This document shows, in pieces, positions 1-7,243 of a stretch of DNA of 24,283 nucleotides. The position numbers and the translations under genes are program-made. The stretch's first letter is position 1. Every line of letters starts with the position of its first letter. Under the pieces are notes generated by a model. It made no database searches and had not been told where the DNA came from. It saw nothing but the letters and a program-made list of their open reading frames with translations. The DNA is from Bacillota bacterium (GTDB lineage Bacteria > Bacillota > Clostridia > Christensenellales > CAG-138). The stretch covers positions 1 through 24,283 of the forward strand of contig JAEYLA010000314.1 of the NCBI GenBank assembly GCA_023461495.1. The letters run 5' to 3'.

Positions 1-1082
1 ATTGCCCCTTCCCGGGGCGGCTGCTTACAAAATGCCGTGAGCGCCTTCGCGGTGGCATTGGATGCGGGCATAGTGCCCACCATATCGCACAGCATGGCGT
101 ATAGTTCCGTTTCCGCAACATCCCCCAGCGGGATGACGCGCTCCACCTGCATATTGCCTGTCGTCAGCGTGCCTGTCTTGTCCAGGCACAGCATGTTGAC
201 GCGGGATAACGTTTCAATGCAGTAAAGCTCCTGCACAAGCGTCTTTTTGCGCGCAAGCGTCACAACGCCCACCGCAAGGGAGATGCTTGTGAGCAGCATC
301 AGGCCCGAGGGAATCATGCCGAGCATGGCGGCCGCCGTCTGCTCTACGCTTGCCTGCAGGCCGTGGGTGAGTCCCCGGAAGGCGTGATAGAACATCAGCG
401 CGCCAAGCGGCAGCACGATGCCGCCCGCATAGCGGATGATAAGCCGCAGTGCGCGCATCAGCTCCGAATCAAAGCGCTTATACCGCTTAGCTTCGCGGGA
501 GAGCGATGCAGCGTAGCTTTCTTCGCCCACGCGTTCCGCCTGCGCGCGGCAGGAGCCGGAAATGATGAAGCTACCCGAAAGCAGGGTATTCCCCGGCATT
601 TTTTTGATGGCGTTGGATTCACCTGTCAAAAGCGACTCATCCGCTTCCACCGCGCCTTCGCGGACGATCGCGTCCGCGGGGACCTGGCTGCCCAGAGAAA
701 GCAGCATGATATCGTCAAGCACCAGCTCGTCGCTTTTGATGTCCTGTTCCGCCCCATCGCGCGCCACGCGGGTACGGGGCGCGTGCAGCACGCTCAGGCG
801 TTCCACCGCGCGCTTGGCGCGCAGCTCCTGTACGGTGCCGATGAGGAGATTGCTAAGCACCACGCCCATAAACAGCGTGTTGGCATAGGAATCCACCAAA
901 AGAAGGGCGACAAACAGCACGAGATTGATGAAGTTGAAGAACGTCATCAAATTATCCCGTAAAATGCGGCCCGTGGTCTTTGTAATATGCGGCGGCTGCG
1001 CGTTAGTGAGCCCCGCGTCCCTGCGCTGTTGTACCTGCGCTGCGGACAGGCCCTGCATAAAGCCGGGCGAATAGCGCTCCAA
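1..1082 (-). CDS. CtpE-like P-type cation-transporting ATPase, N-terminal part (runs off the left edge)
   Basis: Integral membrane pump that couples ATP hydrolysis to cation transport. CtpE relatives are calcium transporters, so calcium is the best guess, by inference. About 360 residues are visible. They include an N-terminal cytoplasmic segment, a first hydrophobic pair (about 48-82), the actuator-domain TGES motif (153-156), a second hydrophobic block (about 213-275), and the phosphorylation motif DKTGTLT with Asp301. The stretch between the M4 block and DKTGTLT (ARKKTLVQELYCIETLSRV) is typical of the CtpE subgroup. The start is a TTG at 1080-1082, chosen because GGAGG lies nine bases upstream (1092-1096); the nearby ATG is in another frame. 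The M4 motif reads IPSG where calcium pumps usually have PEG. The rest of the catalytic domain lies outside the window. The family is sure; the ion is not. Confidence 0.93.
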   Translation of the reverse strand, partial: MERYSPGFMQGLSAAQVQQRRDAGLTNAQPPHITKTTGRILRDNLMTFFNFINLVLFVALLLVDSYANTLFMGVVLSNLLIGTVQELRAKRAVERLSVLHAPRTRVARDGAEQDIKSDELVLDDIMLLSLGSQVPADAIVREGAVEADESLLTGESNAIKKMPGNTLLSGSFIISGSCRAQAERVGEESYAASLSREAKRYKRFDSELMRALRLIIRYAGGIVLPLGALMFYHAFRGLTHGLQASVEQTAAAMLGMIPSGLMLLTSISLAVGVVTLARKKTLVQELYCIETLSRVNMLCLDKTGTLTTGNMQVERVIPLGDVAETELYAMLCDMVGTMPASNATAKALTAFCKQPPREGA

Positions 1083-1189
1083 CCCTTTGTACCTCCATAT
1101 ACAGCAAATGCAATGATCAACCTGAAAAGGCAACGGAGCGCTTCACAAGCATCCTTTTTGCGGTGACAGGCTACATTTGCTGTAGCATC
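1083..1189 (-). promoter_or_regulatory. Structured 5' leader of the P-type ATPase (candidate cis-regulatory RNA)
   Basis: From the predicted transcription start near 1189 to the start codon, the leader is closed by a perfect 11-bp stem: positions 1184-1174 pair with 1110-1100. The distal arm ends four bases before the GGAGG ribosome site. Inside, 1170-1167 can pair with 1124-1121, 1158-1153 with 1130-1125, and 1150-1147 with 1143-1140, giving one nested hairpin with an internal bulge. A terminal stem spanning almost the whole leader next to the ribosome site is the layout of metabolite or ion riboswitches. I cannot match it to M-box, yybP-ykoY or NiCo consensus sequences, so the class is unknown. 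Confidence 0.5.
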
Positions 1190-1195
1190 CCTTCC

Positions 1196-1224
1196 ATTAT
1201 ACAGTGCGCCCCGGATGGAAACAA
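1196..1224 (-). promoter_or_regulatory. Promoter of the P-type ATPase gene
   Basis: On the minus strand a perfect TATAAT lies at 1201-1196, with TTGTTT at 1224-1219 and a 17-bp spacer. The predicted start near 1189 puts the first base a few nucleotides before the first arm of the leader stem. The -35 is only half consensus, so activation or a weak promoter is possible. Confidence 0.55.
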
Positions 1225-1239
1225 TCACATCGGGCGCAC
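1204..1239. promoter_or_regulatory. 8-bp inverted repeat centred on the -35 element (candidate operator)
   Basis: GTGCGCCC (1204-1211) and GGGCGCAC (1232-1239) are perfect inverse complements separated by 20 bases. Their centre falls at 1221.5, exactly on the -35 hexamer of the ATPase promoter. The dyad lies outside both predicted transcripts, so an RNA hairpin is not its likely role. Binding by a dimeric regulator is the simplest reading, by inference. Confidence 0.4.
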
Positions 1240-1287
1240 AAAAGCCGCAGGAAAGGCGCTGCCACACTTTGTTTACAGGATTATGCG

Positions 1288-1316
1288 TTGCAACAAGCTT
1301 TTGAAATATGTATAAT
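1288..1316 (+). promoter_or_regulatory. Promoter of the tandem foldase lipoprotein genes
   Basis: TTGCAA (1288-1293) and a perfect TATAAT (1311-1316) are separated by 17 bp. The predicted start is near 1323, only a few bases before the symmetric element at 1327-1487, so the transcript would carry that element in its leader of about 220 nt. Confidence 0.65.
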
Positions 1317-1326
1317 GGGATAGCTT

Positions 1327-1487
1327 AGGAAGCACTGATTCAATGAGAAATGCTGGGCTGGCGAAGGGCTTTGCGGCCTGCAAAGAGCAAAATTGAAGGA
1401 ATAGCGGCGCTATTTCAAGATTTTTGCGATGCGGCAGGGCACAAAAGCAGCCGCCAAGACAGTGTGCCGAATGAATTGGTGGTTCCC
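1327..1487. repeat. 161-bp imperfect inverted repeat, MITE-like
   Basis: The segment is symmetric about 1407. Its ends are related by inverse complement (1327-1344 against 1487-1470, 13 of 18 matching). The centre is a perfect 7+7 dyad, AATAGCG/CGCTATT, at 1400-1414. Between them, blocks TGGCG, GCTTT, CCTGC and GCAAAA occur in the same order on both arms once the right arm is inverted. It has no coding capacity and no clear target-site duplication. A miniature inverted-repeat element or a long leader hairpin would both fit. No second copy is seen in the window. Confidence 0.5.
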
Positions 1488-1545
1488 TTCTGGTGGGCGG
1501 CTTTGTTTTGCCTGCTCTAGAGAAATCGTTTGAAGGAGAATGCGA

Positions 1546-2799
1546 ATGACGGGGAAAAGGATGCTCGCTTTCTTGCTCGCGCTCATAAGCGTGCTGCTCT
1601 TGGTTGCGGGCTGCGCGAAAAATCCCGAGGATATCGTGGGGACGGTAGGGGAGACGCCAATTTATCGTTGGCAGTTTGAGGCATCTTTGAAAACCCAGCT
1701 GGCCCGTTATGAGACCATGATGGGCATTGACCTGACCCAGCCGCAGTATGAAACCGAATATAAGAAATATAAAACAAACCAGCTGAACTTCCTGGTGGGC
1801 GAAGCCGCCATGAAGGAAGAGGCGCGCACGCTTGGCCTCTATACGCTTACTGCCGAGCAGGAGGCGGAAATCGACGCCCAGTATCTCAAGTATTATAATG
1901 ATAAGATCGCTTCTTTCATGGAGCAGTACGGCTCGGATGAAAAGGGCAGGAGACAGGCCGAGCAGGCTTATATCGATCTTCTGGAGAACAGCAGCCTTAC
2001 GCCCGAGCGCATGCGCTATATGATGCGCGACGCTTATGTGATTACCTTATATTATGATCAGCTCCAGCCGGCGCAGAGCGTGACGGAGGAGAGCATCCGC
2101 GCATATTACGATGAGCAGCTCAAAGCCCAACAGGAAGGCATTGCGTCGGACGTCACCTGGTTTGGCGAAAATACGCCGGACATCGTGCTTGCAGCGCCCG
2201 AAGGATATGTGGAAACCGTGCGCATCGCGCTCGACTTTACGCCCAAACAGATGACGGACCTGCAGGCCGCGGCCAAGACTGCGGACACCGCGCAGCAGGA
2301 GTATGATAAAAGTAAGGATGGCCTGTTTGCGGGCGTTAAGAAAAGCACGCTTGAACGCGCACAGACAAACTTTGACCGCGTCATTACGGAAGCGTATGCG
2401 GAGCTGGACAAGCGTCTTATAGAAATCCGCAACGAGGCGATGGGCGGCGCAGACTTTATTAAACTGATGGAGCAAAAGTCCGAAGATACGCACCTGATCA
2501 GCTATTTCGTAAGTTCTGAGAGCACCCATGTAGAGGCGGCTTACCGCGATGCGGCGCTCGCACTCCAAAACATCGGGGATATTTCGGAGCCCGTGCATTT
2601 GCAGGATGGCACCTGCATCATCATGCTCAAGGATAAGATCGCGCCGGGCGTGAGAACCTTTGAGGAGGTTCGCGATGAGATTCAGGCAAAGCTCGAATCC
2701 AATACACGCTCCAACGCCGCGCTTGTAAATATGCAGGCTGAGTTTGCGGAAAAAGCGCAGCAGGCGGGTACCGTTACCCTTTACCCGGAAAAGATATAA
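1546..2799 (+). CDS. PrsA/SurA-like peptidyl-prolyl isomerase lipoprotein (first of a tandem pair)
   Basis: Probable membrane-anchored extracytoplasmic foldase that helps secreted proteins fold. Residues 1-23 form a lipoprotein signal ending in VAGC, with Cys23 as the predicted lipid-modified residue. After it comes a SurA-N-like segment (about 31-60, beginning VGTVGETPIYRWQFEASLK) and a helical region. The C-terminal part is parvulin-like: a strand-like segment near 221-231, a charged helical insertion of about 55 residues, then a block containing ADFIKLM and GDISEPVHLQDGTCIIML. The His of the usual HIL motif is absent, so isomerase activity is doubtful and a chaperone role is more likely. 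An ATG at 1540 sits only one base from AAGGAG (1533-1538). The in-frame ATG at 1546 has a seven-base spacing and is preferred. The product is 417 residues. Confidence 0.82.
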   Translation: MTGKRMLAFLLALISVLLLVAGCAKNPEDIVGTVGETPIYRWQFEASLKTQLARYETMMGIDLTQPQYETEYKKYKTNQLNFLVGEAAMKEEARTLGLYTLTAEQEAEIDAQYLKYYNDKIASFMEQYGSDEKGRRQAEQAYIDLLENSSLTPERMRYMMRDAYVITLYYDQLQPAQSVTEESIRAYYDEQLKAQQEGIASDVTWFGENTPDIVLAAPEGYVETVRIALDFTPKQMTDLQAAAKTADTAQQEYDKSKDGLFAGVKKSTLERAQTNFDRVITEAYAELDKRLIEIRNEAMGGADFIKLMEQKSEDTHLISYFVSSESTHVEAAYRDAALALQNIGDISEPVHLQDGTCIIMLKDKIAPGVRTFEEVRDEIQAKLESNTRSNAALVNMQAEFAEKAQQAGTVTLYPEKI

Positions 2800-2862
2800 T
2801 ACCGGTTCCAAACCAGTATCCCGGGATTGCCCTAATATAGCAAAGGAGAATCGTTTTACGAC

Positions 2863-4266
2863 ATGAACAAAATTTTGAAAAGCCTCATCGCCGCAGTGCT
2901 GGCGCTTGCGCTCACCGCATCCATATTCGGATGCAGCCTTGTGAGCGTCAATGAAGAGAAGAACAGGGAGCAGGTTGTCGCCAAGGTGGGCGATATTGCA
3001 ATCACCAAGGGCGAATATATGGATACGTTCGACTACTACCTGTATATGTACCAGATGTACGGCCAGGATCCCACCACAAGCGCCGAGGGTCTCAAATCCT
3101 TTCAGGATCTCATCATGGATGCTGTTGTGAGCACCAAGGTGACACAATACCAGGCCAACAAGCAGGGCTATACCAATCTGACCGCAGAGCAGCTTGCGGA
3201 AGTGGACGAGGGCGTACAGGCCGATCTTGATTATTACAAGCAGACCGCGCAGACCCAGGCGGAAGGAGAGCTTGCGGAAGACCCCTCCATTGATGTGGAG
3301 ACCCGCAAGACCGAGCTTTTCAATGAAATGATTGAGCAGCAGTACGGCGAAAAGCTGACGGAAGCCCAGCTCAAGACAAAGCTTGCTGAAGAAAGAACCA
3401 ACAGCATGGCCATGACCGCCATGCAGGAAGCGTTCAACGCCAAAATTACCGTGACGGACGAGGAAGTGAAGTCCGCGTTCGACCAGCAGCTGACCTCCGA
3501 CAAGACGGCACTTACCGCCGATCCGAGCAGCTACAAGGCAAGGCAGGAATCGTTTGAACAGAGCGGCGCTGGCGCGACGCCCCCGCTGTATGCGCCCGAA
3601 GGCTATATCCGCTTCAAGCACATTTCCATTCTCTCCGAGGAAACGATCGGCGCCGAGTATACCGAAATTCAGACGCTGATGCAGGATCTTTCGGATGAGC
3701 TCGCCAAGCTCACGCTCGAGGACGAGACCGCGAATGCCGCGCGTATTGCCGAGATTAAGACCGAGTATGCGGCGAAGAAAGCCGAGGCGCAGTCCATGCG
3801 CGATACGCTGTTTGCTCCCGTCAAGGCCAAGAGCGAAGAAGCGTATGCAAAGCTGCAAGGCGGCGCGAGCTTTGATGATGTGATGAAGGAATACACACAG
3901 GATGCGGACTTTAAGGCAAGCGCTGACGCCACCGCGGAAAATCCCTTCCTCACGACGGGCGTTCTTTTAAGCAAGGCAACGCTGGATTATTCCGATGCGG
4001 TGCGCGACGCGGCATTGAAGCTCACCACGCCCGGCAGCTATTCGGATATCATCGTTGACGATGAAGGGTACCATATCGTGCAGCTGGTGGGCACGGAACC
4101 CGCGGGCGAACGGAAACTTGCGGACTATCAGGAGCAGTTCAAAGCGAGCGTGCTCTCCGCCAAGCAGGAAGACGAATGGTATACCCTTGTTGAGGAATGG
4201 ACGAAGGATACCACGATCGTCACCACCTATCCCGATCTGGTCCGCGACGTCGGCGTTGCGGCTTAA
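2863..4266 (+). CDS. PrsA-like peptidyl-prolyl isomerase lipoprotein (second of a tandem pair)
   Basis: A 467-residue paralogue of the preceding gene, 63 bp downstream and probably co-transcribed. The signal ends in SIFGC with Cys24 as lipobox cysteine. It opens with a SurA-N-like block (AKVGDIAITKGEYMDTFDYY) and continues as a long, highly charged helical region. The parvulin domain starts at YIRFKHISIL (about 248-257), is broken by a helical, coiled-coil-like insertion of roughly 65 residues, and resumes at EEAYAKLQGGASFDDVMKEY. It ends with a canonical-looking GYHIVQLVG strand. Unlike its partner it keeps the KHI motif, so it is the better candidate for an active isomerase. AAAGGAG (2842-2848) is 14 bases from the ATG, longer than usual, but no other in-frame start is available. 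Family assignment is firm; client proteins are unknown. Confidence 0.85.
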   Translation: MNKILKSLIAAVLALALTASIFGCSLVSVNEEKNREQVVAKVGDIAITKGEYMDTFDYYLYMYQMYGQDPTTSAEGLKSFQDLIMDAVVSTKVTQYQANKQGYTNLTAEQLAEVDEGVQADLDYYKQTAQTQAEGELAEDPSIDVETRKTELFNEMIEQQYGEKLTEAQLKTKLAEERTNSMAMTAMQEAFNAKITVTDEEVKSAFDQQLTSDKTALTADPSSYKARQESFEQSGAGATPPLYAPEGYIRFKHISILSEETIGAEYTEIQTLMQDLSDELAKLTLEDETANAARIAEIKTEYAAKKAEAQSMRDTLFAPVKAKSEEAYAKLQGGASFDDVMKEYTQDADFKASADATAENPFLTTGVLLSKATLDYSDAVRDAALKLTTPGSYSDIIVDDEGYHIVQLVGTEPAGERKLADYQEQFKASVLSAKQEDEWYTLVEEWTKDTTIVTTYPDLVRDVGVAA

Positions 4267-4280
4267 ATACGAAACGGGCT

Positions 4281-4313
4281 GCGCCGCTTCCTTTTCCGGG
4301 GAGCGGCGCTTTT
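4281..4313 (+). terminator. Rho-independent terminator after the foldase pair
   Basis: Arm 4281-4291 (GCGCCGCTTCC) pairs with the stretch ending at 4309 through one G-T wobble. The loop is short and TTTT follows. It starts 15 bases after the stop codon. Confidence 0.8.
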
Positions 4314-4335
4314 CACTCAAGCAGCTAAAAAATAT

Positions 4336-4364
4336 TTTTTTGAAGATAATAAAAATTATATAAT
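4336..4364 (+). promoter_or_regulatory. Promoter candidate for threonine synthase
   Basis: A perfect TATAAT at 4359-4364 lies in a marked AT-rich patch. The -35 at 17 bp is only a T-run (4336-4341), so the promoter may rely on the A+T-rich upstream tract. The leader to the chosen start would be about 100 nt. Confidence 0.45.
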
Positions 4365-4473
4365 ATGTTCGGGATACCTGTACAAGCGTCCGGTTTTGGT
4401 GTATGATGAACGTGTTCCATCACAATTGATCCGATATCAGATCGCGAAACGGCGAGAAAGGTGTGTACCTGAC

Positions 4474-5706
4474 ATGCATGTTGCAGGATACCGCTGCACT
4501 TTGTGCAAAACGGAATTTTCGTATACGGAGGACATGATGACCTGCCCGCATTGCGGGGAAACAGGAATTCTAGATATCGTATTTGACTATAATGCGATCA
4601 AAAAAGAATTGAACCGTGAAACGCTCTTAAGGGACCGCACGAACAGCATGTGGCGTTATCTGCCGCTGCTACCCGTGGAAGGGAACCACTGGGAGCGTTT
4701 TTTACGCGTCGGCTGGACACCGCTTTACCGCTCCAACAGGCTAGGGAATGAACTTGGCGTCAAGGCGCTTTACATCAAGGACGATGGGCTCAACCCCACC
4801 GCTTCCCTGAAGGACCGCGCCTCCGCAGTGGCGGTGGCAAGGGCGCGTGAACTCGGGTTTGAAACCATTGCCTGTTCCTCTACCGGCAATGCGGCTTCCT
4901 CTTTGGCGGGCAACGCCGCGCGCATGGGACTCAAATCCGTCATATTCGTTCCGTCACGCGCGCCCAAGGGCAAGGTGGCACAGCTTTTGATCTTTGGCGC
5001 AAACGTTGTGAGCGTGCAGGGCGATTACCGGGAGACGTTTGAACTTTCCCGCGCCGCGATCAATAAGTGGGGGTTCTACAACCGCAATGCGGGCATCAAC
5101 CCCATCATGACGGAAGGCAAGAAGACCGTCAGCCTTGAAATTGCAGAACAGCTGTTGTTTACGCCTACGGACTGGGTAGCGGTCTCCGTTGGGGACGGCT
5201 GCACTATCGGCGGCGTATACAATGGCTTTAAAGACCTTTATGAGCTTGGCATCATCGAGCGCATTCCAAAAATCCTCGGCGTACAGTCCTCAGGCTGCTG
5301 CCCGTTCGTCAATGCCGCAAAGGAAGGTACGGCGCTTGTTCCCACGCCGGAAAACACGCTTGCGGACAGCATCGCGGTGGGCGTTCCCCGCAACCCGGAA
5401 AAAGCGCTGCGCGCGGTGCGTGAAAGCGGCGGTAGCTGGGTGTCGGTGGACGACGCACAGATTTTGGAAGCCATGCGTACCCTGGGGCGCACAGAAGGCG
5501 TGTTTGGCGAACCCGCGGGCGTCACGGCGACGGCGGGTGTCAGACAGGCGGTAACCGAAGGCATCATTGCTGCAAATGAGACCGTGACCGTCATCTGCAC
5601 CGGCAGCGGCCTGAAGGATGTAGCAAACGCCATGCAGGCGGCCGGTGAGCCGTTTTCCTGCGCGCCTGACATAAAAGAACTGGAAAAGAGCGGACGAATC
5701 CAATAA
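4474..5706 (+). CDS. thrC: Threonine synthase
   Basis: Pyridoxal-phosphate enzyme that converts O-phosphohomoserine to threonine and phosphate in the cytoplasm. The N-terminus is a small zinc ribbon (Cys8, Cys11, Cys24, Cys27), found in many members of this family. The PLP-binding lysine is Lys113 in NPTASLKDRAS, followed by the STGNAASSLA substrate loop (about 132-141). A glycine-rich phosphate loop (SVGDGCTIGG) lies further on, and the C-terminal CTGSGLKD motif closes the fold. The frame is open back to a TTG at 4396, but only the ATG at 4474 has a ribosome site (GAAAGGTG, about ten bases upstream), giving 410 residues of normal length. Cysteate synthase and other PLP fold-type II paralogues share these motifs, so the exact substrate rests on family resemblance. 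No other threonine-pathway gene is in the window. Confidence 0.85.
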   Translation: MHVAGYRCTLCKTEFSYTEDMMTCPHCGETGILDIVFDYNAIKKELNRETLLRDRTNSMWRYLPLLPVEGNHWERFLRVGWTPLYRSNRLGNELGVKALYIKDDGLNPTASLKDRASAVAVARARELGFETIACSSTGNAASSLAGNAARMGLKSVIFVPSRAPKGKVAQLLIFGANVVSVQGDYRETFELSRAAINKWGFYNRNAGINPIMTEGKKTVSLEIAEQLLFTPTDWVAVSVGDGCTIGGVYNGFKDLYELGIIERIPKILGVQSSGCCPFVNAAKEGTALVPTPENTLADSIAVGVPRNPEKALRAVRESGGSWVSVDDAQILEAMRTLGRTEGVFGEPAGVTATAGVRQAVTEGIIAANETVTVICTGSGLKDVANAMQAAGEPFSCAPDIKELEKSGRIQ

Positions 5707-5724
5707 AACACGAACTGTTACCTG

Positions 5725-5753
5725 TTTACAAAAGAGAATGTTCGATATATAAT
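5725..5753 (+). promoter_or_regulatory. Promoter of the BMP transporter operon
   Basis: TTTACA (5725-5730) and a perfect TATAAT (5748-5753) are 17 bp apart, beginning 19 bases after the thrC stop. This is the best-formed promoter in the window. The leader is about 100 nt. Confidence 0.75.
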
Positions 5754-5781
5754 ACGAATTATTCGCTTTGAGCGTATATCT

Positions 5782-5819
5782 ATGTATCATACATGGTTGC
5801 TCTGTCCGTCGGAACGGAT
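5782..5819 (+). promoter_or_regulatory. Dyad and small hairpin in the BMP leader
   Basis: A 13-base dyad ATGTAT-C-ATACAT (5782-5794) is followed by a six-base stem around loop CGGA (5804-5809 with 5814-5819). Both lie between the predicted transcription start and the ribosome site. The purine riboswitch consensus is not present. An operator or an mRNA-stabilising fold are possible. Confidence 0.3.
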
Positions 5820-5860
5820 GTAAGAATACAGGCAACAAGAAGAAAGAGGAGGAAAACCGC

Positions 5861-7069
5861 ATGAAGAAACTGATCGCACTCCTGATGGCAGCAGCCATGC
5901 TCCTTGGCGCGGCCGCTTGCGCAGCGCCCGCAGCCCCCGCTCCTGCAGCCACTCAGGCGCCTGCGGCAAACGAGGCCCCTGCAGCAACCGAAGCGCCCGC
6001 GACCGAAGCACCTACGGCAGGAGTCACTCTTGAGAACATCAAGATTGGTTTTGTACACATCTCGGATCCCAGTGACGGCGGCTATACCTACAACCATGAC
6101 AAAGGCACCCAGAAGATGGTGCAGAACCTCGGCCTCAAGCCCGAGCAGGTTCTCTCCAAGTACAACATTCCCGAAGATTCCGCTGCTGAAGCTGCGATCA
6201 ACGAACTGATCGACGCCGGCTGCAACATCATCTTCGCCACCTCCTTCGGCCATGAAGCGTACATGCTCGCGGCTGCAAAGGAACATCCGGAAATCGAGTT
6301 CTGCCATGCGACGGGCTATCAGGCGGCAAGTAGCGGCCTCCCCAACATGCACAACTATTTCGGCGCGATCTATGAGGCGCGTTACCTCTCCGGCATCGCC
6401 GCAGGCCTCAAGACCCAGTCCAACAAGCTCGGTTATGTCACGGCCATGCCCTTTGCAGAGTGCATCAGCGGTTTCACCGCGTTCTATCTCGGCGCAAAGA
6501 GCGTGAACCCTGATGTCACCATGGAAGTCATGTACACCAACTCCTGGAACGATCCCACTAAGGAAGCCCAGGTTGCGCAGGCGCTCATCGATATGGGCTG
6601 CGACGTGCTCAGCCAGCATGCGGACTCCACCGCCACCCAGACCACGGCGGAATCCAACGGCGTGTGGGCGGTTGGTTACAACTCCGACATGCGTGCGGCT
6701 GCTCCCAAGGCATCTCTGACCTCCGCCGTTTGGGATTGGAGCGTATTCCTGACCCAGGCTGTACAGGCTGTTGTAGACGGTCAGGCGATCCCGACCGACT
6801 TCTCCGGCGGCTTGAAAGAAGGCGTTGTTGACATTTCCGCGCTCAATGACGATATCGTAGCGCCAGGCACCAAGGAAGCCATCGAGGCTGCCCGCGCCAA
6901 GCTCATTTCCGGTGAAGCCAAAGTGTTCATTGGGCCCCTCAAGGGCGAAGGTGTTGACTTCTCCGGCAACAAGGTCACGGTCGACCTCGCAGAAGGCCAG
7001 GAATTCGTAGAGCCCCAGAGCGCTCCCTCCTGGAACTACATCATCGACGGCGTTCATGTAAACGGATAA
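5861..7069 (+). CDS. BMP-family (PnrA/BmpA-like) substrate-binding lipoprotein
   Basis: Extracellular solute-binding lipoprotein of an ABC importer. Members of this family (PnrA, TmpC, BmpD) bind purine or other nucleosides, so nucleosides are the likely substrate by family. The signal ends in AAAC with Cys20. Residues about 21-55 are a low-complexity Ala/Pro/Thr/Glu linker holding the domain away from the membrane. The mature domain starts near IKIGFVHISDPSDGGYTYNHDKG, and contains ATSFGHEAYMLAAAKEHPEIEFCHATGY and VGYNSDMR, both characteristic of the BMP fold. AAAGAGGAGG (5843-5852) is eight bases from the ATG at 5861. The frame stays open upstream to 5768 but without a start that fits. It is the first gene of a four-gene transporter. 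A terminator-like hairpin follows, which probably makes the binding protein more abundant than the membrane parts. Confidence 0.93.
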   Translation: MKKLIALLMAAAMLLGAAACAAPAAPAPAATQAPAANEAPAATEAPATEAPTAGVTLENIKIGFVHISDPSDGGYTYNHDKGTQKMVQNLGLKPEQVLSKYNIPEDSAAEAAINELIDAGCNIIFATSFGHEAYMLAAAKEHPEIEFCHATGYQAASSGLPNMHNYFGAIYEARYLSGIAAGLKTQSNKLGYVTAMPFAECISGFTAFYLGAKSVNPDVTMEVMYTNSWNDPTKEAQVAQALIDMGCDVLSQHADSTATQTTAESNGVWAVGYNSDMRAAAPKASLTSAVWDWSVFLTQAVQAVVDGQAIPTDFSGGLKEGVVDISALNDDIVAPGTKEAIEAARAKLISGEAKVFIGPLKGEGVDFSGNKVTVDLAEGQEFVEPQSAPSWNYIIDGVHVNG

Positions 7070-7082
7070 CCTGTTTAAACGG

Positions 7083-7114
7083 GCGGGGGCCGCTCCGGCG
7101 GCCCCGCTCCTTTT
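7083..7114 (+). terminator. Terminator-like hairpin between the BMP lipoprotein and its ATPase
   Basis: GCGGGGGCCGC (7083-7093) can pair with GCGGCCCCGC (7098-7107) with one bulged base, then TCCTTTT. Because the transporter genes follow in the same direction, partial termination (attenuation after the binding-protein gene) is more likely than a full stop. Confidence 0.65.
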
Positions 7115-7190
7115 CAAAATTTCTTCCCCCCGGGCTGTTCTAAATGATAAGGTCTCAGGACCAGCTTATATATTTTCTTTTTCTTATCTG

Positions 7191-7243
7191 ATCGAAGACC
7201 CCTTGTGGATGCAGCACGCAAAGCAACCGGCGTGCGGTTCGAT
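7191..7243 (+). promoter_or_regulatory. Nested inverted repeats upstream of the BMP ATPase
   Basis: ATCGAA (7191-7196) pairs with TTCGAT (7238-7243), and inside it GCACGC (7214-7219) pairs with GCGTGC (7230-7235). The result is a two-part stem in the 220-bp gap. No good promoter is visible in this gap. It may be a leader fold or an RNA-processing site. Confidence 0.3.

Noticed and set aside
363..962. 199-codon plus-strand open frame inside the P-type ATPase
   Set aside because: The opposite strand carries TGES and DKTGTLT motifs and a continuous ATPase frame; this frame has no known domain.
1083..1189. M-box or yybP-ykoY identity for the ATPase leader
   Set aside because: A short GGAUGCUUGU match recalls part of the M-box, but the other conserved blocks of either class are missing.
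1320..1495. Target-site duplication flanking the symmetric element
   Set aside because: Only a TT on each side could match, which is no better than chance.
2047..3858. 603-codon open frame on the minus strand across both foldase genes
   Set aside because: It is antisense to two well-supported lipoprotein genes, has biased composition rich in Arg, His, Leu and Gly, shows no recognisable domain and has no ribosome site.
5780..7117. 445-codon minus-strand open frame opposite the BMP lipoprotein
   Set aside because: Shadow of a G+C-rich gene with strong codon bias; the plus-strand product has signal peptide, linker and family motifs, the minus one has none.
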